Origin: CBFGRV01 sp965651265
Lineage (GTDB): Bacteria > Bacteroidota > Rhodothermia > Rhodothermales > VXPQ01
NCBI GenBank assembly: GCA_965651265.1
Contig: CBFGRV010000004.1
Coordinates: 1 to 64,000, forward strand
Length of the DNA stretch: 64,000 nucleotides
Direction: 5' to 3'
Part shown: piece after piece, positions 51,726 to 60,580 of the stretch
Numbering within the stretch: position 1 is the stretch's first letter
How the letters are laid out: the number at the start of each line of letters is the position of its first letter
Program-made: the position numbers and the translations under genes
The notes under the pieces: generated by a model
What the model was told of the DNA's origin: nothing
Databases searched by the model: none
Seen by the model: the letters and a program-made list of their open reading frames with translations, nothing else

Positions 51726-52871
51726 TTATTCGAGGCTCCCTACTGTGGGGGCCGCCATGGACGGAAGTGGGTCCAGGCTTGTCGCGCCACGGGCTTTTCG
51801 ATCCGAGGTGTGGCGGGCGATCACCCGCTCGATACAGTCGACGGCCTGATCGTTTCCACAGGTCACGCGGCCGCGAAGCCGCGACGCGAACTGTGATTCT
51901 CGAGCCAAAAAACTCGTTATGTCTTCGGCCGTGAGCGCACGATCCAGGACGGCGGCGCCAAGCCCCTCTCGTTCGAGAAACAGGGCGTTGAGTGCTTGCT
52001 CAAACACACCTCGATTCGGTACCACGAGTAGCGGTTTACCCAGGTAGAGGGCCTCACTGGTCAGCGTAAAGCCGGCCGTCGAGAGGACGGCCCTGCTCGA
52101 GGCCAGATCTTCTAAGAACTCTTCGATGCAGGGTTCTTTGAATTTGACGTTTGGATAGCGCGACGTCGACTCGGGTGGGGTGAAGTTGTACACAATGAAC
52201 TGCGCGTCGATGCTGCGGAGCACCTGAAGCACATGCTCGGCGCCTTCCGTGCTGTTGTAGTAGACAAGGATGTGCTCACCCTGGACCGGAATGAGCTTCT
52301 GGACGGCCGGCCGAATGATCGGTGGGACGAGCGTGGTGTTGGATGGATGCCGTACTTCCGGGAAAAAGAAGGATGTGATCAATACGTGCTCCGGATGCTT
52401 CGGCACGATGAGCCGCACCGCGAGGGAGGTAAGCATAGCCTCGAACCGGAACTTCGGCGGCAGGCTGTAGCGCGTCTCCGTGACGATCTGCTGGTGGTTG
52501 AACGAGATGACCGGCAGGTTCATCCGCGCCGCGGCTCGGTGGGAGAACGCCTCGAAGTCGGTGACGACGAGATCCGGATCGTACATCGCGAACTGCGTGG
52601 CCAGGTCGGATACGATCTGGTCAAGGTTCACGATCTGGCTCCAGTTACGCCGCAGCGTCTGCAGCACGCGTACCTCATTCCCTTCGACGATCTGTCGCAG
52701 GGGCGGAACCGGGATCACGGGCTCTTCCTTGCTGGCAAGGATCTCTCGCGCCGTCCCGCCACAGCAGAACACGATTTCGTGGCCGCGTGCACGGAGCGCG
52801 TCGGAAATCGCCATGACACGAGACGCGTGGCCGCGGCCCTGTCCACTCAATGCGTAGATGATCCTCGCCAT
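51726..52871 (-). CDS. MJ1255/UDP-glycosyltransferase-like protein (GT-B fold)
   Basis: The 381-residue product begins IIYALSGQGRGHASRVMAISDALRARGHEI, the nucleotide-sugar GT-B N-terminus seen in the MJ1255/VC2487 family and near MurG. The C-terminal half has STAGFTLTSEALYLGKPLLVVPNRGVFEQALNA, the donor-binding loop with the conserved E-AL-GKP pattern. It is cytoplasmic. The ATG at 52871 is chosen because the 35 upstream codons are non-family. No lipid acceptor can be named, although the sphingolipid-type genes follow downstream, separated by 124 bp and a terminator. Confidence 0.88.
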   Translation of the reverse strand: MARIIYALSGQGRGHASRVMAISDALRARGHEIVFCCGGTAREILASKEEPVIPVPPLRQIVEGNEVRVLQTLRRNWSQIVNLDQIVSDLATQFAMYDPDLVVTDFEAFSHRAAARMNLPVISFNHQQIVTETRYSLPPKFRFEAMLTSLAVRLIVPKHPEHVLITSFFFPEVRHPSNTTLVPPIIRPAVQKLIPVQGEHILVYYNSTEGAEHVLQVLRSIDAQFIVYNFTPPESTSRYPNVKFKEPCIEEFLEDLASSRAVLSTAGFTLTSEALYLGKPLLVVPNRGVFEQALNALFLEREGLGAAVLDRALTAEDITSFLARESQFASRLRGRVTCGNDQAVDCIERVIARHTSDRKARGATSLDPLPSMAAPTVGSLE

Positions 52872-53018
52872 AAGTACTCGGTGTGCCGATCTTCGGCAGC
52901 CTCCGTTCGAGCATGGGTTAGTGGATGATTCCGACTCGAGGGGGCGCGAAGCCGGCCACCCGCCGTACATGATCACGCTCCTACGGTTTCACTTCCCCAA
53001 AGGTTCGTAGGCGGATCG

Positions 53019-53630
53019 TTACGGCCGCAAATGCAGGGTGGCGGTCACACCGGCAGGCGTTGCGCCGATCCCGAGGGTCAAATCCTCTCCGACATCGAAG
53101 TCCAGCAGATGCGCGTTTACATAGGCATCGAGGATGCTGAGCCCGTAGAATAAGCCGATCCCAATGTACAAAAGGTCACGGTTGCGCCGGAGATTGTCGC
53201 GACTCTGGCGAAAAGCCCCCTCGAGTTGCGGTCCACGTTCCTCGGGAATCCCGAGCTCGTTGAGCAGTCGACGATAGTCGGCCTCGTACCGCGGCGTCGT
53301 GTTCGTACCGGAGACGTAGTGGTAGGCGTGCCGGTACAGCAGATATCGATGGTTTACGTAGAGAGCGGAGGCCGTGAGACCGGCCAGACCTCCCCAGACA
53401 ATGGGTACCTTGTAGTACTGCCGATTATAGAACTGTCCCCATCCGGGAACGGCGGCAGCTCTCCAGAGTGCTCCACGCGGTGAATGGCGCGCTCCGACCG
53501 GCTCTGCAGGGATGGTCTGGGCCTGCGCCGGAGTCGACCCGAGGAGCACGATTAGCGCAATCGCGGCCGTCGTCCGAAGAGCCAAATGCGGACCCGTGGG
53601 GGGCCGCGACCCGAATTGGAGAGTCCTCAT
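53019..53630 (-). CDS. DUF5683 domain protein
   Basis: The 203-residue product has a signal peptide at about 19-38 (ending AQAQ), then the DUF5683 core SPRGALWRAAAVPGWGQFYNRQYYKVPIVWGGLAGLTASALYVNHRYLLYRHAY with two membrane segments, and a C-terminal hydrophobic region IGIGLFYGLSILDAYVNAHL. DUF5683 is common after parB in Bacteroidota. Its ATG overlaps the parB TGA by 4 bp. The function is unknown. Confidence 0.9.
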   Translation of the reverse strand: MRTLQFGSRPPTGPHLALRTTAAIALIVLLGSTPAQAQTIPAEPVGARHSPRGALWRAAAVPGWGQFYNRQYYKVPIVWGGLAGLTASALYVNHRYLLYRHAYHYVSGTNTTPRYEADYRRLLNELGIPEERGPQLEGAFRQSRDNLRRNRDLLYIGIGLFYGLSILDAYVNAHLLDFDVGEDLTLGIGATPAGVTATLHLRP

Positions 53631-54559
53631 AGCGGGAGGATCAACTCCAGCAGACGCTCCAGATCTTCATCTGAGTAATATTCGATCTCGATCTGGCCGC
53701 TGCCGCCCCTATGCTTGATGCGAACTTGCGTGCCCAGGTGGCTGCGAAGGCGTGATTCATACTCACGCACCTGCAGCGATTCACGATCCGTGCCGGGAGG
53801 TTGAAGTACGTGAGGTGATCGATCCGGCCTGCCAGGGGTTGCCTCGAGGGACTCCCGCCACTTCCGGACGCGCTGCTCGACCTCCCTGACCGAAAGCTCG
53901 AGACGCTCGATCTCATCGATCAGCCGCGCCTGGACGACTTCATCCTCCACATTGATCAGCGCACGGGCATGGCCTACGGTCACGGTTCCATCGCGGAGAC
54001 TGGCCTGGATACGGGGAGGCAGCTTCAGCAGCCGAAGGAAATTCGTGACCGTCGCCCGGCCCTTTCCGACCTTTCGTGCGACCTGCTCCTGCGTGAGTCC
54101 GCATTCGTCGATGAGTCGCTGATACCCCAGTGCCACCTCGAGCGGGTTAAGCTCCTCGCGCTGGATGTTCTCTACGATGGCCATCTCGAGCATGGCCTCC
54201 GTGTCGGCTTCTCGGACGTACGCGGGAACGCGTCTTAATCCGGCCTGCCGAGCCGCGCGCCACCTTCGCTCGCCGGAGATGATCTCGAAACCGCCCTCCG
54301 CCTCGCGGACGGTGATTGGCTGGATCACGCCCAACTCCCGGATGGATGCCGCCAGCTCCTCGAGTGCATCTTCATCAAACGTCGACCGGGGTTGGTAGGG
54401 GTTTGGTCGAATTGCGGCGACATCGATCTCGGCGACACGTCCGACCAGGTGTTGCCGCTGCGGCCGATCGGACACGACGACACTCATTTCCCCTGCTTCC
54501 TCCTGCGGGGGCAGGATGGCGCTTAGACCCCTGCCGAGTGCCGCCTTCTTAGCTGCCAT
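53627..54559 (-). CDS. parB: Chromosome partitioning protein ParB
   Basis: ParB binds parS, spreads as a CTP-dependent clamp and guides ParA-driven origin segregation. The 310-residue product has the N-terminal VAEIDVAAIRPNPYQPR box, the CTP/arginine motif GERRWRAARQAG, the helix-turn-helix LTQEQVARKVGKGRATVTNF (about 150-170), and a C-terminal dimer domain. It is 21 bp after parA. I found no full parS in the window. Confidence 0.95.
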   Translation of the reverse strand: MAAKKAALGRGLSAILPPQEEAGEMSVVVSDRPQRQHLVGRVAEIDVAAIRPNPYQPRSTFDEDALEELAASIRELGVIQPITVREAEGGFEIISGERRWRAARQAGLRRVPAYVREADTEAMLEMAIVENIQREELNPLEVALGYQRLIDECGLTQEQVARKVGKGRATVTNFLRLLKLPPRIQASLRDGTVTVGHARALINVEDEVVQARLIDEIERLELSVREVEQRVRKWRESLEATPGRPDRSPHVLQPPGTDRESLQVREYESRLRSHLGTQVRIKHRGGSGQIEIEYYSDEDLERLLELILPL

Positions 54560-54580
54560 GCTGATGGGGGATAGGTGCGC

Positions 54581-55462
54581 TTAATTCGCGAATCCGTTCG
54601 TAGCGGCGGGAGGATGTGTGAACGAGCTTCCGCTCTGACGCCTCTCCGAGCGCCCCACGGCGGCTCCGGCCGGGGCCTCTTCCCCCGCGTCGCCCCGTCG
54701 ATTCGCATGCCGAATGATCTCACCTGCCAGGGCAATATAGTTTCGGGCACCCACGCAGGTCGCATCGTAAAGAAGCACAGGCTTTCCGAAACTTGGCGCC
54801 TCCGAGAGCCTCACATTTCGCTGAATGATCGTCTTGAAGACGCGCTCACCGAAATACCGCCGGACCTCTTCGGCAACTTGATTGGAAAGGCGCAGTCGCG
54901 TGTCGAACATAGTGAGCAAGACGCCTTCGATCTCGAGTTCTCTGTTCAGGTGCTGTCGCACTATCTTGATCGTGTTCAGCAACTGGCCGAGTCCCTCGAG
55001 CGCGAAGTACTCGGCCTGCACGGGAATGAGCACGGAGTCCGACGCGGTAAGGGCATTGACCGTGAGTAGACCGAGCGACGGGGGACAGTCGATCACGACG
55101 AAGTCGTACCCATGCCGAACTTGCGCGACGGCCCTCTTGAGGATTCGTTCGCGCTCGGGTACATCCACCATCTCGATCTCCGCGCCCACGAGGTTGATGT
55201 GGCTGGGCACGACGTCCAGATAGGGCATTTCGGTGGAGCGGATCGTCTCCTCGATCGGGAGGTCGCCGATCAGAACCTCATAAATGGAGTGTCCGGGTGA
55301 CTTGTGGTCGATGCCGATTCCCGACGTGCCGTTGGCCTGCGGGTCGATGTCGATGAGTAGGGTTGAGTGCTCCGTCGCTGCAAGGGAAGCAGCCAGATTG
55401 ATCGACGTCGTCGTCTTGCCTACACCCCCCTTCTGGTTGGCAACCGAGATGACTTTACCCAT
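54581..55462 (-). CDS. parA: Chromosome partitioning ATPase ParA (Soj type)
   Basis: ParA is the deviant Walker ATPase that pulls ParB-parS complexes. The 293-residue product has KGGVGKTT near residue 12, DIDPQ and DCPPSLG, all family hallmarks, and a normal start VISVANQ. The last 40 residues, RGDAGEEAPAGAAVGRSERR, are a low-complexity tail longer than usual. The gene heads the parA-parB-DUF5683 operon. Upstream, divergent and 265 bp away, lies a UvrD-family helicase. Confidence 0.96.
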   Translation of the reverse strand: MGKVISVANQKGGVGKTTTSINLAASLAATEHSTLLIDIDPQANGTSGIGIDHKSPGHSIYEVLIGDLPIEETIRSTEMPYLDVVPSHINLVGAEIEMVDVPERERILKRAVAQVRHGYDFVVIDCPPSLGLLTVNALTASDSVLIPVQAEYFALEGLGQLLNTIKIVRQHLNRELEIEGVLLTMFDTRLRLSNQVAEEVRRYFGERVFKTIIQRNVRLSEAPSFGKPVLLYDATCVGARNYIALAGEIIRHANRRGDAGEEAPAGAAVGRSERRQSGSSFTHPPAATNGFAN

Positions 55463-55596
55463 GGACTACGTGTCTTGCTGACGAGCGTCGGCGAGCGGCC
55501 CCAATCTATGAAGAAACGCCGTGGTAAGCCAGCATTTTGCAGGTTCAGCCGTGTCGTATCCGCGAAGTATGGCAGGGTTTCATCGTCTCAGCAACT

Positions 55597-55605
55597 TGTG
55601 GATAA
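55597..55605 (-). promoter_or_regulatory. Perfect DnaA box
   Basis: TGTGGATAA, the complement of TTATCCACA, lies 135 bp upstream of the parA start. It could mark DnaA regulation of this region. No second consensus box is in the gap. Confidence 0.5.
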
Positions 55606-55627
55606 TCAAGGATTTGTACGCGACCTG

Positions 55628-55656
55628 TTGAAGAGGGTTGTAAATCTCCGTTTACT
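55628..55656 (+). promoter_or_regulatory. Weak candidate promoter for the UvrD-family helicase
   Basis: TTGAAG (55628-55633), a 17-bp spacer, TTTACT (55651-55656); four of six matches at each site. The inverted repeat CTCCG/CGGAG brackets the -10. It is about 70 bp before the GTG start. Confidence 0.3.
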
Positions 55657-55727
55657 CGGAGCGGCGGCTTCCTTAACGTGTACAAGGTGATGTTCAGCGC
55701 GCCTCTCCTTTACGTTCAGATCGCACT

Positions 55728-57857
55728 GTGACCCGTCGTTTCGTCCTTTCGTCGGATCGTCCTGCACCAGCGGAGCCGACGCTCTCGATCGATTACAGGG
55801 CTGCCCTGAATGAGCAGCAATACGCCGCGGCGACGGCCGGCGGTGGGCCGGTGCTTGTCGTTGCGGGGGCCGGTACAGGGAAGACGCGTACGCTGGTGTA
55901 TCGCGTGGCTTATCTGGTGGAGACCGGAATCGAGCCGGAACAGATCGTGTTGCTCACCTTCACCCGCCGCGCGGCACGCGAGATGCTGACGCGGGCGGCG
56001 ACCCTGCTGGACGGGCGCTGCGAGCGCGTCGCCGGCGGCACGTTTCACTCCTTCTGCCTCGGGATTCTCCGCCGACACGCATCTACGATCGGATTCCCGA
56101 ACAACTTCAACATCCTCGACAGCTCGGATGCGGCCGACGTCGTTGACGTACTGCGCACGGCGAAAGGCTTCAACCGGCTGGATCGTCGATTCCCGAGGAA
56201 GAAGTCCATCTACTCGATGTTCTCGAGTGCTACGAACCGTGGGGTTCCGCTCTCGGATATCCTCGAGTCGAGATTCCCGCAGTTCGTCGAGTTTGTGAAC
56301 GAGCTGGACGACCTTCGGCTATCGTATGCAGAATACAAACGGCATCACGGTCTGATGGACTACGACGACCTCCTGCTTCGCACGATGGAGGTTTTCGAAA
56401 CCGACGAAAACGTCGAGCGGCTCGTCAGTGCCGGATGCCGTCACGTGCTTGTAGATGAATACCAGGACACGAACCGGCTGCAGGCTGAGCTCGTGCGCCG
56501 ATTCGCCCGGGTTCACGGAAACGTGATGGTCGTGGGAGATGATGCGCAAAGCATTTATCGCTTCCGCGGGGCCGACTTCCGCAACATCTTCGAGTTCCCC
56601 CAGGCTTTCCCCGGCACCAACATCCTCAAGCTGGAGAAGAACTACCGGTCGAATCAGCCCATCCTCGACCTGGCCAATCACCTCATCCAAAAGGCATCCC
56701 GAAAATATGAGAAAACGCTACATAGCGACCTGCAGGGAGGCGAGCTCCCCGCCGTAGTGCCCGCGCCCGATGACCGATTCGAAAGCCGATTCGTGGCGCA
56801 GATGGTGCTGCAGTTGCGCGAGCAGGGGATTGCGCTGAATAGAATGGCCGTGCTCTTCCGGAGCAGCCATAATTCGTACGACCTCGAGATCGAGCTCAAT
56901 CGCTGCAACATTCCCTTTGTCAAGTACGGAGGGCTGAAGCTCAGCGAGGCGGCCCACATCAAGGACGCGGCGGCCTACCTCAAGGTGGCGGAGAATCCGA
57001 TGGATGCGGTCTCGTGGAACCGCATCCTGCAGCTGATCGACGGCATCGGGCCGAAGACCGCGCACGATCTCATCGAGTGGATCACATCGGCGGAGTCCGA
57101 ACCGTTCTCGCTGTCCGAGCGCCCGTTCTCTCCGCGGTACGTGGAGGAGCTCAAGAACTTGTTCGAGATGCTACGCAAGATCCGGAACGAGGACTTGCCG
57201 CTCACGGCGCAAGTGGAGGCAGTCATCACGTATTACGAGCCCATCCTGAAGCGGAAGTATTTCGAGGATTATCCGAAGCGGCTGCAGGATCTCGATCATT
57301 TTGTGTCGCTGGCCGGCAATTTCGAACGACGTGGCGAGTTTCTGTCGTCGATGGCGCTCGACCCCATCGAGCTGACCGCGCTCGATGCGGATCCGACGGA
57401 TGAAGACGAGGCGCCGCTCATCCTGTCAACGATCCATTCCGCCAAGGGACTCGAATTCCACTCCGTGTTCATCATCCACGCTCTCGACGGCGTGCTGCCC
57501 TCGGGATATGCCCTGAAGGATCCGGACGCGATCGATGAGGAACTGCGCCTGCTTTACGTAGCCGTCACGCGTGCAGAGGAGAATCTCTTTATCTCGTATC
57601 CTATTTTGCAGTATCGGCGATTTCAGGGGCAGTATATGCCGGAGCCGAGCCGCTTTATCCAGGGTGTTCCCGAGGTGCTGCTCGAGGAGATGCAGTTGGT
57701 GGAGGAGGACTCCAGGCGGGCGCTGCCCGGCGGTGATGCACCGCAACTGTCGGACGGTCCCGATGTGGGAGGGGACGGGGCGCGGGGTCACGGGCTCGAT
57801 AGCACCGAAGAGCCGGCCGGGTCGGAGGAGCGCTTCGAGGACGGCCTCCCATTTTGA
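55728..57857 (+). CDS. UvrD/PcrA/Rep-family ATP-dependent DNA helicase
   Basis: Superfamily 1 3'-5' helicases unwind DNA in repair and replication. The 709-residue product has motif I AGAGTGKTRTLV near residue 47, LTFTRRAAREM (Ia), VDEYQDTN (II), VGDDAQSIYRFRGAD (III), EKNYRSNQ (IV), HSAKGLEFHSVFI (V) and LRLLYVAVTRAEENL (VI). All motifs are intact. The start is a GTG at 55728. The C-terminal 60 residues are acidic and low complexity. The stop overlaps the GNAT gene start. Confidence 0.95.
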   Translation: MTRRFVLSSDRPAPAEPTLSIDYRAALNEQQYAAATAGGGPVLVVAGAGTGKTRTLVYRVAYLVETGIEPEQIVLLTFTRRAAREMLTRAATLLDGRCERVAGGTFHSFCLGILRRHASTIGFPNNFNILDSSDAADVVDVLRTAKGFNRLDRRFPRKKSIYSMFSSATNRGVPLSDILESRFPQFVEFVNELDDLRLSYAEYKRHHGLMDYDDLLLRTMEVFETDENVERLVSAGCRHVLVDEYQDTNRLQAELVRRFARVHGNVMVVGDDAQSIYRFRGADFRNIFEFPQAFPGTNILKLEKNYRSNQPILDLANHLIQKASRKYEKTLHSDLQGGELPAVVPAPDDRFESRFVAQMVLQLREQGIALNRMAVLFRSSHNSYDLEIELNRCNIPFVKYGGLKLSEAAHIKDAAAYLKVAENPMDAVSWNRILQLIDGIGPKTAHDLIEWITSAESEPFSLSERPFSPRYVEELKNLFEMLRKIRNEDLPLTAQVEAVITYYEPILKRKYFEDYPKRLQDLDHFVSLAGNFERRGEFLSSMALDPIELTALDADPTDEDEAPLILSTIHSAKGLEFHSVFIIHALDGVLPSGYALKDPDAIDEELRLLYVAVTRAEENLFISYPILQYRRFQGQYMPEPSRFIQGVPEVLLEEMQLVEEDSRRALPGGDAPQLSDGPDVGGDGARGHGLDSTEEPAGSEERFEDGLPF

Positions 57858-58345
57858 TGATGAGCATGCGCACACGAGCCGAGCTTGAGGCCACACCGAC
57901 GAAGCATGCGGGGGAACCGCGCATCGTAGCTGTGGACATGGGCGCGCTCGACATCATCCAGGATCTGAACTACCGGATCTTCAACGAGGAACGCGTGATC
58001 AATACGTTCCAGCGCGAGGATCTGTTGATGCTGCTGGCGTTCCTGGAAGATCGACCCGTTGGCTTCAAGATCGGATACCGGGAGAATCGCTTTGTATTTT
58101 ATAGCGCGAAGGGTGGCGTGTTGCCTGAATTTCGCCGTCGAGGGCTTGCGCGGCGGATGCTCCACGTGATGATGGACGAAGCCCGGGCGCGCGGCTATCT
58201 TCGATTCGCCTATGACACGTTCCCGAACAAGGATCAGGGGATGACCATCCTCGGCCTGAACGAGGGATTCCGCGTCATCAAGGCGGACTTCAACAAGACG
58301 TATAAGGACTGGCGGCTTCGCCTCGAGATGCGTCTGAGCGATTGA
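57857..58345 (+). CDS. GNAT family N-acetyltransferase
   Basis: The 162-residue product has the acetyl-CoA loop EFRRRGLARRML near residues 93-104 and the C-terminal region NEGFRVIKADFNKTYKDWRLRLEMRL, consistent with GNAT acetyltransferases. The substrate is unknown. I use ATG 57857, which overlaps the helicase stop (TGATG); a TTG three bases earlier is also in frame. Translation is probably coupled to the helicase. Confidence 0.85.
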   Translation: MMSMRTRAELEATPTKHAGEPRIVAVDMGALDIIQDLNYRIFNEERVINTFQREDLLMLLAFLEDRPVGFKIGYRENRFVFYSAKGGVLPEFRRRGLARRMLHVMMDEARARGYLRFAYDTFPNKDQGMTILGLNEGFRVIKADFNKTYKDWRLRLEMRLSD

Positions 58346-58364
58346 CGGGTCGAGGTCAGATCCA

Positions 58365-58523
58365 CTAAAACAAGGCGTACACGAACGGTGCCAATGCCGA
58401 GCCCTGCGTGGCCACGATCAGCAAACTCAACAGAACGAGCACGATCACGATCGGTGCGAGCCAGTATTTTTTCCGCACCCGGAGGAAGCTCCAGAACTCG
58501 CGGAGGATGGTCACCTTCGACAT
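58365..58523 (-). CDS. DUF5989 family small membrane protein
   Basis: This 52-residue protein reads MSKVTILREFWSFLRV, then RKKYWLAPIVIVLVLL, then a second hydrophobic part ending ATQGSALAPFVYALF. It has one or two membrane helices and the conserved WxFLRxRKK and TQGSALAPFVY pattern of DUF5989. It was found by reading the minus strand between the GNAT and rpiA genes. In many genomes DUF5989 sits next to a carbamoyltransferase and SxtJ gene; here it stands alone between unrelated genes. Its function is unknown. Confidence 0.85.
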   Translation of the reverse strand: MSKVTILREFWSFLRVRKKYWLAPIVIVLVLLSLLIVATQGSALAPFVYALF

Positions 58524-58604
58524 GGTACAGCCAACCGAGAAGACGGGAATTGAGTAGGGATAAGGTAGGCATTTTCAGGATGTTCGGGCAAGGCCGGCTG
58601 CGGG

Positions 58605-59303
58605 ATGCCTGAGTTGGATGCCGCCAAGGAGGCCGCCGCGCGGGCGGCCGCGGGCCTCGTCGAAAGTGGAATGCGGCTCGGTCTCGGAACTGGATCGACC
58701 ACGGCCATCGCTCTTCGGGAGATTGCCCGCCGAATACGCGAGGAGGGCCTCGATGTGGTAGGCGTCGCCACGTCTGCCGCTGCCGAACATCTTGCGCGCC
58801 AAACGGGCATCCCGCTTTGTACGCTGGATGACGTGGATCATCTGGATCTGGCCCTCGACGGTGCGGATGAAGTGGATCCCGAACTGAACCTGATCAAGGG
58901 TCGGGGCGCCGCGCACACCCGCGAAAAGGTGATCGCCCGCTGTGCGAAGCGTTTTGTGGTGCTGGTGGATGAGTCGAAGTTCGTCGAGCAGCTGGGTACG
59001 AGAGCGGCAGTGCCCGTGGAAGTGTTGCCCATGGCCGTGCGCCCCGTCGAGCGAGAGCTGGTCCGTCTGGGAGCAACGGTCGAGCTTCGAAATGGGAGCC
59101 GTAAAGATGGGCCGGTGGTTACGGACCAGGGATTCTGGATACTGGATGCCAGGTTCGATCACATCGAAAAGCCGTCCGAGCTCGATGTGCTCATCAAGTG
59201 CATCCCCGGTGTGCTCGATCACGGAATTTTTGTGGGGATGGCGACCGATGTGTTTGTCGGCGAAGCGGGCGGAACGCTTCGGCGTATTACGGCCACGCGA
59301 TAG
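58605..59303 (+). CDS. rpiA: Ribose-5-phosphate isomerase A
   Basis: RpiA interconverts ribose 5-phosphate and ribulose 5-phosphate in the pentose phosphate pathway. The 232-residue product has GTGSTTA near residue 28, DGADEVDPELNLIKGRGAAHTREKVI (substrate and catalytic Asp, Lys), VDESKFV and VGMATDVFVGE. ATG 58605 is the natural start. It faces the tonB terminator, whose T tract serves only the minus strand, so the rpiA end is not obvious. Confidence 0.96.
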   Translation: MPELDAAKEAAARAAAGLVESGMRLGLGTGSTTAIALREIARRIREEGLDVVGVATSAAAEHLARQTGIPLCTLDDVDHLDLALDGADEVDPELNLIKGRGAAHTREKVIARCAKRFVVLVDESKFVEQLGTRAAVPVEVLPMAVRPVERELVRLGATVELRNGSRKDGPVVTDQGFWILDARFDHIEKPSELDVLIKCIPGVLDHGIFVGMATDVFVGEAGGTLRRITATR

Positions 59304-59358
59304 GGCTACTCGACCACAGCGAAGTGATAACGGGAGCCCCGGCTCCCTATCGCGCAAC

Positions 59359-59391
59359 AAAAAACCCCGCCACACGAAGTGCAGCGGGGTT
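59359..59391 (-). terminator. Intrinsic terminator of tonB
   Basis: On the minus strand AACCCCGC pairs with GCGGGGTT and six T follow (plus-strand A at 59359-59364). It is 20 bp after the tonB stop. Confidence 0.88.
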
Positions 59392-59410
59392 GAGATCCGA
59401 ACGCGTCGAT

Positions 59411-60073
59411 CTACTTCAGTTTGAAGGTGATCGGAAGAGACATCTTCACCTTCACAGGCTTGCCGCGCTGCTTGCCCGGCTGGAACTTGGCCTGCTTTAC
59501 GGCGCGAATGGCTTCTTCGTCGCAACCGGCGCCGATACCGCGGACAACCTGCGGATCCTGTACATTGCCCTCCTCATCGACGACGAACTGCACGATGACG
59601 CGGCCCTCTACACCGGCCTTCTTGGCGATCTCAGGATAGTTGATCTTTTTCTGAATCGCCGCGAGGCCGCCGATGAGCTCCGGCATCTGCTCGACGATCA
59701 CGAAAATCTCCGGCTCTTCCTCTACCTCTTCTTCAGGAGGAGGCGGCGGAGGAGGCGTGTTCGCGATCGGCTCGTCAATATCCAGAGCGGCGTCGAGATC
59801 CAGTTCGTCATCCTCGAGAACCTCGGTGTCAGGGACCTCGATGGGAACCGGCGGTTTCGGCGGTGGAGGAGGCTGCTCGATCTGCTTGGTCTGCTGGATC
59901 TCTTCCATCTTGATCTGCTCCTGTTCCGGCATCACAATCTGGAAATCGTTGTCCGGCGACCAGTCGATCCTGAAGGCAAGGACGAGGATACCCAGCGCCA
60001 GAACCAGCCCCACCTCAATGTAGAGCGGGTACCGCTTCCGCAGATCGTACTTTTCTTCTTTCCGTACTGCCAT
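59411..60073 (-). CDS. tonB: Energy transducer TonB
   Basis: TonB passes proton-motive energy from ExbBD to outer-membrane receptors. The 220-residue product has a cytoplasmic start EEKYDLRKRYPLYIEVG, one membrane helix (about 18-35), a Pro/Glu-rich spacer with PPPPPKPP and PPPPPPPEEE, and a C-terminal domain with INYPEIAKKAGVEGRVIVQFVVDEEGNV and FQPGKQRGKPVKVKMSLPITF. The KKRYP-type start and the C-terminal motifs are those of Bacteroidota TonB. exbB and exbD are not adjacent. Confidence 0.94.
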   Translation of the reverse strand: MAVRKEEKYDLRKRYPLYIEVGLVLALGILVLAFRIDWSPDNDFQIVMPEQEQIKMEEIQQTKQIEQPPPPPKPPVPIEVPDTEVLEDDELDLDAALDIDEPIANTPPPPPPPEEEVEEEPEIFVIVEQMPELIGGLAAIQKKINYPEIAKKAGVEGRVIVQFVVDEEGNVQDPQVVRGIGAGCDEEAIRAVKQAKFQPGKQRGKPVKVKMSLPITFKLK

Positions 60074-60214
60074 GTTTCAGGGTAAAATTTGGATAGGTGG
60101 AGGCTGCACTCCGGCTGAAGATAAGACGTCGTCCAGCCGCAGTACAGGAGTTTGTGAAAAAACTGTGGCGAATTGTACCGGTTCCGTGAAATCTGCCGAG
60201 CCGGCGTGGCCTAT

Positions 60215-60580
60215 TCAGTTCCTAGGTTTAGACGCCTTTTTCGACGAACTCCGTCGGAGACCGTATAAAAAAATGCCCGTGATGAGACCGGCGACATTCG
60301 CCACAGCGTCTGCCGCGCTCGGATCCCGGCCAATGGGGAGGATGCCCTGATAGATTTCGGAACCGACGGCGCAGAGAAGGCCGAAGAGGAAAACCCGGCG
60401 GGCAGTGCGCCGCGAGGCGCCTCCCAGAGCCCAGCTCCATAAGTATCCAAAGCCGGCAAACATCAGGAAATGTCCGATCTTGTCGGCGCTCAGGAGATCC
60501 ACCTCCGGCAATTCGGTGCCCGGAATCGAGCACAGCGCCAGGATGAGCACCGTCCAGAGAGTGGCGGCTGTCTTTCTCAC
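60215..60580 (-). CDS. VanZ-like family protein
   Basis: The 121-residue product has four predicted membrane helices and the VanZ pattern DKIGHFLMFAGFGYLWSW, then SEIYQGILPIGRDPSAADAVANVAG. VanZ proteins are small membrane proteins; their activity is unresolved, except for teicoplanin tolerance by one member. ATG 60580 overlaps the upstream stop of nnr by 4 bp. It closes the coupled Ig-lipoprotein, nnr, vanZ run. Confidence 0.9.
   Translation of the reverse strand: MRKTAATLWTVLILALCSIPGTELPEVDLLSADKIGHFLMFAGFGYLWSWALGGASRRTARRVFLFGLLCAVGSEIYQGILPIGRDPSAADAVANVAGLITGIFLYGLRRSSSKKASKPRN

Larger units (their letters stand above)
55463..55727. other. Divergent intergenic region between parA and the helicase gene
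   Basis: 265 bp. It holds a perfect DnaA box (55597-55605), a possible helicase promoter (55628-55656) whose -10 is flanked by the palindrome CTCCG/CGGAG (55646-55661), and nothing else recognised. A single DnaA box does not make an origin. Confidence 0.5.
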
